Below are positions 33,124 through 39,639 of a stretch of 44,415 nt of DNA, one piece after another. The stretch comes from DAORHV01 sp964458645 (GTDB lineage Bacteria; Patescibacteriota; Gracilibacteria; Peribacterales; Peribacteraceae), in assembly GCA_964458645.1 (NCBI GenBank), contig CAYWJU010000014.1, positions 1-44,415 of the forward strand, given 5' to 3'. The stretch's first letter is position 1. Each line of letters opens with the position of its first letter. Under the pieces are notes generated by a model that saw only the letters and a list, made by a program, of their open reading frames with translations, made no database searches and was not told the DNA's origin. Position numbers and translations under genes: made by a program.

Positions 33124-33483
33124 TTATTCCCGGTTCGCCACGCTTTCCCACGTACGCGGCAGCACGTCACTCAATTCATGAATCAACGACACCACACGAT
33201 CGTCACCTTCTGACAATGCACAGACTACCTTCAATTCCACAACATCGCCGTCGATTCTGGTATCGGATTCCAGAAAGCGGTCTTCAGGAAACATACCCTG
33301 CAATACGCGCTGCAACTTGCGGCGAAGCTTGGCATGCATGTTAGCAATGCCCGCCTCGAAGCACGCCAGTACAAATGCTGCTTCTTCATGCTGCATGCCA
33401 TCGCGATCTTCGTGCGACAACAGATCCCCTTCCGGCGGAGTATGCCGGACGACAAATGTATGAAGCTGACGTTGAGCAACCAT
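33124..33483 (-). CDS. Hypothetical protein between rpsO and pnp
   Basis: 119 aa, soluble, no signal or membrane segment. Acidic and rich in Glu/Asp, with a helical middle (EEAAFVLACFEAGIANMHAKLRRKLQRVL) and a beta-like end (VVELKVVCALSEGDDRVVSLIHELSDVLP). It follows the rpsO terminator and precedes pnp in the same direction. A T-rich stretch lies just before its ATG. I do not recognise the family. Its position suggests a link to translation or RNA decay. Confidence 0.65.
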   Translation of the reverse strand: MVAQRQLHTFVVRHTPPEGDLLSHEDRDGMQHEEAAFVLACFEAGIANMHAKLRRKLQRVLQGMFPEDRFLESDTRIDGDVVELKVVCALSEGDDRVVSLIHELSDVLPRTWESVANRE

Positions 33484-33498
33484 AGAAGAATAAAAAAA

Positions 33499-33520
33499 CG
33501 GGCGGCTATGCTGCCACCCG
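33499..33520 (-). terminator. rpsO terminator
   Basis: CGGGtGGC/GCCgCCCG (one mismatch) around a 6-nt loop, followed on the minus strand by T7. Readthrough would reach the 119-aa gene and pnp. Confidence 0.8.
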
Positions 33521-33546
33521 TTGTGAAATCATTCAAGGAAGTCGAC

Positions 33547-33816
33547 CTATTTCTTGAGGTCCAAGTTGTCGATAACCGTCTGGTAGCTTTCCGGCTTGTT
33601 CATGCGGAGATAGTTCAAGAGCTTGCGGCGCTTGGCGACCTTGGCGAGCAGTCCGCGGCGGGCGGAGTTGTCCTTCTTGTGATCCTTCAAATGCTTGGTG
33701 ACCTCGGTGATCTCCTTCGTAAGGATGGCGATCTGAACCGACGGTGAGCCGGTGTCCTTCGCATGGGTGCGATGCTTGGTGATCAGGTTCTTCTTGGCGG
33801 TGCGCTTGAGGGCCAT
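33547..33816 (-). CDS. rpsO: Ribosomal protein S15 (uS15)
   Basis: 89 aa, exact family length. Features include DTGSPSVQIAILTKEI, HLKDHKKDNSARRGLLAKVAKRRKLLNYL and the C-terminal YQTVIDNLDL. It binds 16S rRNA early in 30S assembly. A consensus promoter lies upstream, with a leader of about 95 nt that is pyrimidine-rich near the ATG and may hold an S15 autoregulatory structure. Confidence 0.98.
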   Translation of the reverse strand: MALKRTAKKNLITKHRTHAKDTGSPSVQIAILTKEITEVTKHLKDHKKDNSARRGLLAKVAKRRKLLNYLRMNKPESYQTVIDNLDLKK

Positions 33817-33917
33817 GGTCGAGGAGAGGTAAGAAAGAAAGAAAACTGCCGCAGGGAAAAGCGTGTTCGGGCCTCGCCGTGCGGGGAAACGCAGGGCAAA
33901 GCGCGACAGTGGACGGT

Positions 33918-33946
33918 ATTCTATTCAGCGAGGCCCCTGGTGTCAA
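33918..33946 (-). promoter_or_regulatory. rpsO promoter
   Basis: On the minus strand a perfect TTGACA (33941-33946), 17-bp spacer and TAGAAT (33918-33923). Start near 33911, leader about 95 nt. Confidence 0.85.
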
Positions 33947-33984
33947 CTTTCCTCGCTGTTCAGGTCTGTAAAAAGATGCGCGGA

Positions 33985-34035
33985 CACGTGGAACCCCGGC
34001 CGCACGCAAGCGCGCGGCCGGGAGTCCTTGAGAGC
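33985..34035. repeat. Cassette 3' element, copy A
   Basis: CACGTGGAAC, then a 12-bp GC hairpin with one A-C mismatch (33995-34006 with 34011-34022, loop CAAG), then AGTCCTTGAGAGC. It is about 88% identical over 51 bases to copy B at 34555-34605. It sits just after the stop of the ORF at 34051-34368. There is no T-run, so it is not a standard intrinsic terminator. Confidence 0.75.
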
Positions 34036-34050
34036 AGCTCCGAACAGGGT

Positions 34051-34368
34051 TCAGTCACAGTCGAGCAATATCGACATGACGCTTCGCCTCCATCGGAGTT
34101 CAACGGCCAGGAACTCCGTGAAGTCGATGTGGAAGTCGTGATGCGCGCCTGCGGGAATCGCAACGCGTGGGTCGGGCACGATGGCGGCCTTGAATTCCTT
34201 GTCCGACAGATTCTCGACGCGAATCGTGATCCTACCGGGCAAGCATTCGACGCTGCGGTCGATGGAGTCGTCCAGGATAGAATAGTGCATGAGGATGGGG
34301 TCTCCTGTCAGCTCGATCCCGTTCTGGAACGCCGAGATCCTCACCGTTGAGGACTGAAACAGAGGCAT
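34051..34368 (-). CDS. Cassette A small protein, unknown
   Basis: 105 aa. The start at 34368 is fixed by a full AAGGAGG (34379-34385) 10 nt upstream, which is exceptional in this window. The protein is soluble and looks all-beta, with alternating hydrophobic strands (ITIRVENL, FKAAIVPDPRVAIPAG, HDFHIDFTEF). The central part (GRITIRVENLSDKEFKAAI then VAIPAGAH) aligns loosely with the cassette B protein (GEVLITFLNTDTQTVDLCY then VAVPVFL), suggesting distant paralogy. It has its own promoter, structured leader and 3' hairpin. No family recognised. Confidence 0.6.
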   Translation of the reverse strand: MPLFQSSTVRISAFQNGIELTGDPILMHYSILDDSIDRSVECLPGRITIRVENLSDKEFKAAIVPDPRVAIPAGAHHDFHIDFTEFLAVELRWRRSVMSILLDCD

Positions 34369-34517
34369 GCAGCCAGGCCCTCCTTGGGCCCCAGTTGTGC
34401 GTAGCACCGGCGCAGTCAGATGTTCGTGACGCCGGTCCCCTGCCGACCGCGTGGATCGAAACGAGACCGGCGCCAAATGCTCTCAAGGATCGGTCCGGAG
34501 CGGACTCCGGACGGCGC
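34369..34517 (-). promoter_or_regulatory. Structured 5' leader of cassette A
   Basis: In transcript order: a hairpin with 8-bp stem (34493-34512), the motif GATCCTTGAGAG (34480-34491), an 11-bp stem with a 25-nt loop (34428-34474), CGCCGGTG (34405-34412) and AAGGAGG. The cassette B leader has the same elements in the same order. CGCCGGT could compete for the 3' arm of the second stem. Confidence 0.6.
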
Positions 34518-34545
34518 ATGGTATCGGAGTGCGACCCGAACGCAA
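34518..34545 (-). promoter_or_regulatory. Promoter of cassette A
   Basis: TTGCGT (34540-34545), 16-bp spacer, TACCAT (34518-34523). The transcript would begin at the first hairpin of the leader. Confidence 0.5.
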
Positions 34546-34554
34546 GAAAGGAGG

Positions 34555-34605
34555 CACGTGGAACCCCGGCCGCGCGTAAACGCGCGGCCGGGAATCCGAG
34601 AGAGC
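34555..34605. repeat. Cassette 3' element, copy B
   Basis: Same as copy A, but with a perfect 12-bp stem CCCGGCCGCGCG/CGCGCGGCCGGG (34565-34576 with 34581-34592, loop TAAA). It is followed by AATCCGAGAGAGC. The A-C mismatch of copy A is G-C here. Confidence 0.75.
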
Positions 34606-34614
34606 CCCTGCTTC

Positions 34615-34947
34615 TCACAGGTCAATCCACAATTCAATTGTGAATTTGAAGTCGCCGAATTTGTACTTTCTTTGCAGATTCGGAGCGTTCAGGAACACCG
34701 GAACTGCGACTCGGTGGCCCACGCATAGATTGGGCGAAAGACGACCGGGGCTGTTGTTGTAACAGAGATCGACAGTCTGAGTGTCTGTGTTCAGAAAGGT
34801 GATGAGCACCTCTCCTGGCACACCCATCAGGTTCACATGGAACTCCGTTCCGTATTGAACGATGTCGAGGAACATGCTCTGACGGTCATCCGACAGATCT
34901 GTTCGAACGACACACACTTCAATCTTCTCTGTCTTGAACAAGATCAT
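34615..34947 (-). CDS. Cassette B small protein, unknown
   Basis: 110 aa. The start at 34947 has a full AAGGAGG (34956-34962) 8 nt upstream. Soluble and apparently all-beta (IEVCVVRTDL, EVLITFLNTDTQTVDLCY, RVAVPVFL, FKFTIELWIDL), with three cysteines and no signal peptide. It is followed by 3' element copy B and preceded by a leader of the same design as cassette A. Distant paralogue of the cassette A protein at best. Function unknown. Confidence 0.6.
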   Translation of the reverse strand: MILFKTEKIEVCVVRTDLSDDRQSMFLDIVQYGTEFHVNLMGVPGEVLITFLNTDTQTVDLCYNNSPGRLSPNLCVGHRVAVPVFLNAPNLQRKYKFGDFKFTIELWIDL

Positions 34948-35090
34948 TTGATTGACCTCCTTAGGTCATCTGCCACCGGCGTTGTTGTAAAAAGAAGCAT
35001 TGAACACCGGTATTCTTGCGACATGTTCTATCACAATAATACCGGTGTCCGGACTCTCAAGGATCACACCGGAGAACAGTTCTCCGGATA
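34948..35090 (-). promoter_or_regulatory. Structured 5' leader of cassette B
   Basis: In transcript order: CCGGAGAA/TTCTCCGG hairpin (35069-35087), GATCCTTGAGAG (35054-35065), an 11-bp stem ACACCGGTATT/AATACCGGTGT with 23-nt loop (35004-35048), CGCCGGTG (34974-34981) and AAGGAGG. Stem lengths match cassette A although the stem sequences differ. Confidence 0.65.
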
Positions 35091-35096
35091 AGAGAT

Positions 35097-35102
35097 ATTA
35101 TA
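35097..35102 (-). promoter_or_regulatory. -10 of cassette B
   Basis: Perfect TATAAT on the minus strand in an AT-rich patch; the -35 (TGGCTA, 17 bp upstream) is poor. The start would lie just before the first leader hairpin. Confidence 0.5.
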
Positions 35103-35131
35103 CAATATTTATTAAAATTTAGCCATTATGA

Positions 35132-35148
35132 GTGGACATTCGTTCACC
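35132..35148 (+). promoter_or_regulatory. LexA-type box upstream of rmuC-uvrD
   Basis: GTGGACATTCGTTCACC, one base different from the box in the lexA promoter (GTGGACAATCGTTCACC). It lies about 35 bp before the rmuC -10 and also beside the cassette B promoter. Confidence 0.7.
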
Positions 35149-35179
35149 CGAAAGAGTAATCTCCGGCAATCATCATTTG

Positions 35180-35188
35180 TGCTACCAT
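35180..35188 (+). promoter_or_regulatory. Extended -10 of rmuC
   Basis: TGC-TACCAT (hexamer 35183-35188), 9 nt before the ATG at 35198. Confidence 0.45.
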
Positions 35189-35197
35189 CCCTGTCCT

Positions 35198-36391
35198 ATG
35201 ACACCCCTCTACATTCTCGCCGGCCTAACCTTCCTTGTCGTCTGTTATGGCGTCTTCCTGCTCAGCAGGAAGCCTGCCACCATCGCGGACACTACCGACT
35301 GGAAGAAGGAGGTCGCCGATCTGGAGAAAGACGTGGCAACCCTGAAGAAGGATCTGGAATCTGAAAAGGCGGAGCGCAACAAGCTGAGCGGAGCGAATAA
35401 GCAGATGTTCGTGGAGAACACCCGGCTCAAGGCCGATGCCGACGCGCTGGCCAAGGAGCGCGACACACTGCAGAAAGGAATGACGAAACTGGAAACGATG
35501 CGCGAGCAGCAAGAGAAGGAGCACCACAAATTGATTGAGAAGCAGGAGGCCGCGCTGGTGGCCCTGCAGGAAGAGCGCAAACGCGTATTGGAAGACGAAG
35601 TTGCTGCCAAGCAGGAGGAAGAGGAAGAGCGCGATCGTCTGTGGAACGACCACGAGAATACGGTCATCGCTGCGCTCATTGATTTGTGCAAGCAGCCGCA
35701 TTTGCAGTTCACGTCGTACTCCAACAACAATCTCCCGGATGATTTCGACGGCAGTTTGAAACCGGACTTCTTAATCGACTTCCTGGGCCAGTACGTGCTG
35801 TTCGATGCCAAGGTCAGCAAGGCCGAGAACTTGCAGGTGTACATCGACGACCAAGTGAAGAAGACGACGGAGAAGATTAAGAAGAACTCCAAAATTTACC
35901 CACATGTGTTCCTGGTCGTACCGACCGAAGCCGTAAGCAAACTGAAGAAGTTGATGTATGCCAAAGATCAGTACTACTTCTACGTGGTATCGCGCGAGGC
36001 GCTGTCCCCCATTCTGGCTTCGCTCAAGCGCATCTCCACCTACGAACTGGCCGAGACGCTCGACCCGCAGAAGCGCGAGAACATCATTAATATGATCGCC
36101 GAACTCGCCACGCACATCAGTTACCGCAACGCGCATGAATTGATTCTGACGAAAATGGGTGCCGATACGCTCGACCGCGTTTCTCGTACGGATCCCGAAC
36201 TGGCTACGGAAGTGGAACAGAAGCGCCAGGAGAAGAAGTTCTCTGCGCTGCAGCTTTCCGAAATCAAGCGCATTGCCGGCTCATTGGCCGAGCAGAACGC
36301 CGAGATCGAAAGCTTGGCTGCGCCGAAGGCATCGGTGAATAAGAAGTCACTCGAGGCCGCCAAGAACTCCATGCTGCAGAATCTGCTGTAA
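35198..36391 (+). CDS. rmuC: DNA recombination protein RmuC
   Basis: 397 aa. One N-terminal membrane helix (about 2-20) is followed by a long coiled coil (about 30-150; Glu/Lys heptads) and the RmuC nuclease-like domain. That domain contains LKPDFLIDFLGQYVLFDAKVSKAENLQVYIDDQ, with DA(K) as the likely metal site, and FLVVPTEAV. RmuC proteins limit inversion-type rearrangements and are thought to act on DNA ends. I chose the ATG at 35198 because it gives the membrane helix at once. A LexA-type box upstream suggests damage induction. uvrD follows 59 bp later. Confidence 0.9.
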   Translation: MTPLYILAGLTFLVVCYGVFLLSRKPATIADTTDWKKEVADLEKDVATLKKDLESEKAERNKLSGANKQMFVENTRLKADADALAKERDTLQKGMTKLETMREQQEKEHHKLIEKQEAALVALQEERKRVLEDEVAAKQEEEEERDRLWNDHENTVIAALIDLCKQPHLQFTSYSNNNLPDDFDGSLKPDFLIDFLGQYVLFDAKVSKAENLQVYIDDQVKKTTEKIKKNSKIYPHVFLVVPTEAVSKLKKLMYAKDQYYFYVVSREALSPILASLKRISTYELAETLDPQKRENIINMIAELATHISYRNAHELILTKMGADTLDRVSRTDPELATEVEQKRQEKKFSALQLSEIKRIAGSLAEQNAEIESLAAPKASVNKKSLEAAKNSMLQNLL

Positions 36392-36450
36392 AAGTTTTCG
36401 CACGTATCGCCGTCACCTCGGTTCGGGTACGATCCGGTTCCAACTTCTTG

Positions 36451-38721
36451 ATGCTCGAAAACGACGTCATCTTCGGCCACTTGAATCCCCTGCAGCGCCA
36501 AGCCGTGGAAACGCTGGAAGGCCCGGTGTTGATTTTGGCAGGAGCCGGTTCGGGCAAGACCCGCGCGCTGACGCACCGCATCGCCAACCTGATGGCTCAG
36601 GGCATTCCGCCGTGGAATATTTTGGCGGTGACGTTCACGAACAAGGCGGCAAACGAAATGAAGGCGCGCATCCGCAAGTTGCTGAAAATCGCCGACGAAT
36701 CCGGTACCGACCCCAGCCACATGCCGCACATGGGCACCTTCCACTCCATTTGCGTACGCATGTTGCGCCGCGATATCGAGGCGATCGGACGTGACCGCAA
36801 CTTCGTGATCTACGACGGCGACGACCAGGACAAAGCCATGGGCATGGTGCTGAAGGAGTTGCAAATCGCACCCGAAGAAATGAAGTCACGCGCCGCGCTG
36901 TCGGCAATCGGCCGATTCAAGTGCGAGGCCATGTCCCCCGCCGCGGTGAAGGCCCAGGCCACCACCTGGCAGACCCAGCGCCTGTCGTCCATTTACTCGA
37001 AATACCAGTCCATGCTGAAAGAAAGCAACGCGCTGGACTTCGACGACCTGCTGAACGAAACGTTGCGCATGCTGCAGGAGTGCCCAGACGTGCTGAAGCG
37101 CTACCAGAACCAGTGGCAGTACATTCACGTGGATGAGTACCAAGATACCAACCACGTGCAGTACATGCTGGTGAGTCTGCTGTCGCAGGAGCATCGCAAC
37201 ATCTGCGTGATCGGCGACCCCGACCAGTCCATTTACGCATTCCGCGGCGCCGACATCCGTAACATTCTGGAATTCAAGAACGAGAACAAAGACGCCGTGA
37301 TCATTAAACTGGAACAGAACTACCGTTCCACACAGCTGATTTTGGACGGTGCCGACGGCGTGATCGCCGCCAACCCGGACCGACCACCCAAGAAGATGTG
37401 GACCGACCGCAAAACCGGACCGAAAATCGCGCTGGAGGAAGTCGGCGACGAGCGTGCCGAAGCCGAGCGCGCCATTCGCAGTGTGATGCAACACCAGAAG
37501 GAAGGCATGACGTTGTCGGACCAGGTGATTTTGTACCGCACCAACGCTCAGTCACGCTTGTTCGAAGAGGCGTGTTTGCGCTTGGGAGTCCCCTACCGCA
37601 TCGTCGGCGGCATGAAATTCTACGCCCGCCGCGAAGTGAAGGACGTGCTGGCCTACCTCTTCACGATCTTGAACCCCAGCGACACCATTTCGCTGCTGCG
37701 CGTCATTAACGTGCCGTCACGCAAGATCGGCAACACGACCATGGGCCGCCTGCAGCAGTACTGCAACGAGCGCAGTCTCAGTTTGTGGCAGGCAATCAAG
37801 CACATTGAAATGGTGGACGGACTCAATGAACCCACGAAGAAACGTCTGTCCGAATTCGGCCTGACCATCACCAAACTCCAGCAGCGCGCCAACGAAGTGA
37901 CCGTGAGCAACCTGACCACTGAACTGCTGAAAGAAGTAGGCATGGAGAAATGGCTGCGCGACGGCACCGAGGAAGGTGAAACGCGCTGGCAGAACGTGCT
38001 GGAGTTGCTGTCCGTCATGCATAAGTACGACGCACTGGAACCCAAAGTCTCGCTGACGAGTTTCTTGGAAGAAGCCGCACTGATCTCCGAGGTCGACAAG
38101 CTGGAGGCACCCGGCGACGCGCTCACCCTTATGACGCTACACCTCTGCAAAGGACTGGAGTTCCAATCGGTGATCATCGGCGGTTGCGAGGAAGGCGTGT
38201 TCCCGCACAGCATGTCGCACATGGACAAAGCGCAGTTGGAAGAGGAGCGCCGTCTCATGTACGTGGGTATGACGCGCTCCAAGGAGCATTTGCGCCTCAT
38301 GCACGCCCGCAGCCGCATGCTGTGGGGCGAGACGCAGAGCAACGTGCGCAGCCGCTTTCTGGACGACATTCCGAGCAGCGTGCTGGAAGTGAAGAGCGAC
38401 GATATGGGCAGCAAGTACGGCTGGCTCAGCAGCCAACGTTCGTCGTTCTCGAATATCAAGACGTCGCATCGCACGAGCGGCAACGACTTCAACCAAGACG
38501 TGTCGGATATTTTCGAAAATGATTCGCAGGATGCAGCCGAAGGCTACAACGCAGCAGATGCCATCGCCGACGGCAGCCGCGTGCTGCACAAGGTTTTCGG
38601 CTTGGGCACCGTGGAACGCCGCTTGGGAGACATTGTGGAGATCCGCTTCGACAGCGGTAACACCAAGAAGTTGGCACTAAGCATTGCGCCGTTGCAGTTG
38701 CTGGAGAATGTGGAGGCCTAA
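36451..38721 (+). CDS. uvrD: UvrD/PcrA-type DNA helicase
   Basis: 756 aa, normal length. The superfamily 1 motifs are clear: Q motif LNPLQRQAV, Walker A GAGSGKTRAL, motif Ia TFTNKAANEM, motif II VDEYQDTN, motif III IGDPDQSIYAFRGA, motif IV EQNYRST, motif V LHLCKGLEFQSV and motif VI RRLMYVGMTRSKEHL. The end holds a Tudor-like tail (KVFGLGTVERRLGDIVEIRFDSG), as in PcrA, for RNA polymerase contact. It unwinds DNA in excision repair. The first ATG of the frame is at 36451. Confidence 0.96.
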   Translation: MLENDVIFGHLNPLQRQAVETLEGPVLILAGAGSGKTRALTHRIANLMAQGIPPWNILAVTFTNKAANEMKARIRKLLKIADESGTDPSHMPHMGTFHSICVRMLRRDIEAIGRDRNFVIYDGDDQDKAMGMVLKELQIAPEEMKSRAALSAIGRFKCEAMSPAAVKAQATTWQTQRLSSIYSKYQSMLKESNALDFDDLLNETLRMLQECPDVLKRYQNQWQYIHVDEYQDTNHVQYMLVSLLSQEHRNICVIGDPDQSIYAFRGADIRNILEFKNENKDAVIIKLEQNYRSTQLILDGADGVIAANPDRPPKKMWTDRKTGPKIALEEVGDERAEAERAIRSVMQHQKEGMTLSDQVILYRTNAQSRLFEEACLRLGVPYRIVGGMKFYARREVKDVLAYLFTILNPSDTISLLRVINVPSRKIGNTTMGRLQQYCNERSLSLWQAIKHIEMVDGLNEPTKKRLSEFGLTITKLQQRANEVTVSNLTTELLKEVGMEKWLRDGTEEGETRWQNVLELLSVMHKYDALEPKVSLTSFLEEAALISEVDKLEAPGDALTLMTLHLCKGLEFQSVIIGGCEEGVFPHSMSHMDKAQLEEERRLMYVGMTRSKEHLRLMHARSRMLWGETQSNVRSRFLDDIPSSVLEVKSDDMGSKYGWLSSQRSSFSNIKTSHRTSGNDFNQDVSDIFENDSQDAAEGYNAADAIADGSRVLHKVFGLGTVERRLGDIVEIRFDSGNTKKLALSIAPLQLLENVEA

Positions 38722-38750
38722 TTGAAAAAATAATAAAAATGTAGTATAAT
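38722..38750 (+). promoter_or_regulatory. Near-consensus promoter
   Basis: TTGAAA (38722-38727), exactly 17 bp, TATAAT (38745-38750), in an AT-rich patch. One of the strongest promoters in the window, driving the hypothetical at 38773. Confidence 0.8.
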
Positions 38751-38772
38751 ACTATAAATAACACCAAACTCA

Positions 38773-39570
38773 ATGCCGCTCGAACTTCCCGAAGTCCAGA
38801 CTGAAGCAGTCATTTCGCCGAATCGAGAAACCCAACAGCGCGTGCAATCCATCGACACTTCAGTCCAGTCTCTCAAGGATCATCCGATCGTGCGGTTCTT
38901 CGTACAGTTGTTCAAATCTTTCGGCCAACAGAATCGCTCCGTCGCTCCTCGGCAGAATGCACCCTCGACATCGGGTCGCACTCGCGAAGACTGGACTGGC
39001 GGCATGACCCAAGACCAATATCTTGCCGCTCTCGGTCGCGCCGATTCCGCCGATACGGCAACGCTGGCCAGCATGATGACCGACCAACCGACGTTGATCC
39101 GTTCTATGCGTGAGGCGACCAGCAAACGCGCGTCCGGCATTACGATGAACTCCCTGGTCGACAACATGGCAGGCAACGTACAGGCAATCGCCACCGGCAA
39201 CGACCGAACGGCCGCAGACCCTTTCAAGGGAGTGGTTGATGGCATTCTGGCCGACACCGAACCTGAAGCCTTGCGTGGTTATCTCTTCCTTCGCGAAGTC
39301 GTAAAGCGCGCCGGAGGCACTCTTACCCCCGGCACCAAGTTCGACGACTTGGCATCCATGAATGTCCTGCAGCGTGCATATGAAACAGCGACTGGGCTCA
39401 ATGGCAGTCAACGACCCACCTACGCAGTGTGGTTGACGGGGCTAGTCGGCGAAGTCCGCGCTGAAGGAGGAACGCTCACCGCCAAAGCCATCGCCGAACA
39501 TGCTATGCGCAAAGTCGGAGGCACGGCCATGGCCGGCGTCGTACGTTCTTTACTGCGTCCTCGCACATAA
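38773..39570 (+). CDS. Hypothetical protein behind a strong promoter
   Basis: 265 aa, soluble, no signal peptide. The N-terminal part is a likely amphipathic helix region (SIDTSVQSLKDHPIVRFFVQLFKSFGQQ), followed by a disordered Gln/Ser/Arg segment. The C-terminal two thirds is mainly helical (LASMMTDQPTLIRSMREATSKRASG, GVVDGILADTEPEALRGYLFLREVVKRAGG). No family recognised. The promoter strength implies high expression, and the leader is about 16 nt. Confidence 0.65.
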   Translation: MPLELPEVQTEAVISPNRETQQRVQSIDTSVQSLKDHPIVRFFVQLFKSFGQQNRSVAPRQNAPSTSGRTREDWTGGMTQDQYLAALGRADSADTATLASMMTDQPTLIRSMREATSKRASGITMNSLVDNMAGNVQAIATGNDRTAADPFKGVVDGILADTEPEALRGYLFLREVVKRAGGTLTPGTKFDDLASMNVLQRAYETATGLNGSQRPTYAVWLTGLVGEVRAEGGTLTAKAIAEHAMRKVGGTAMAGVVRSLLRPRT

Positions 39571-39574
39571 AAAA

Positions 39575-39622
39575 CTCCGGGGCTGTCCCGGAGTCTTGGC
39601 ATCCCGTTCGCGAACGGGATGC
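39575..39622. terminator. Double hairpin between convergent genes
   Basis: CTCCGGG/CCCGGAG (39575-39593) with A6 on its left acts as a terminator for the minus-strand gene. A perfect 24-base palindrome (39599-39622; core GTTCGCGAAC) stands beside it. Confidence 0.8.
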
Positions 39623-39639
39623 TTTGAAGTCACAGAGTC

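Noticed and set aside
33985..34605. 3' elements as integron attC sites
   Set aside because: They are imperfect palindromes beside single-ORF units, but the attC core GTTRRRY and its partner are not present and no integrase is in the window.
38870..38882. CTCTCAAGGATC, identical to the cassette leader motif, inside the gene at 38773
   Set aside because: It lies in frame in coding sequence (SLKD), has no flanking hairpins and is most likely chance.
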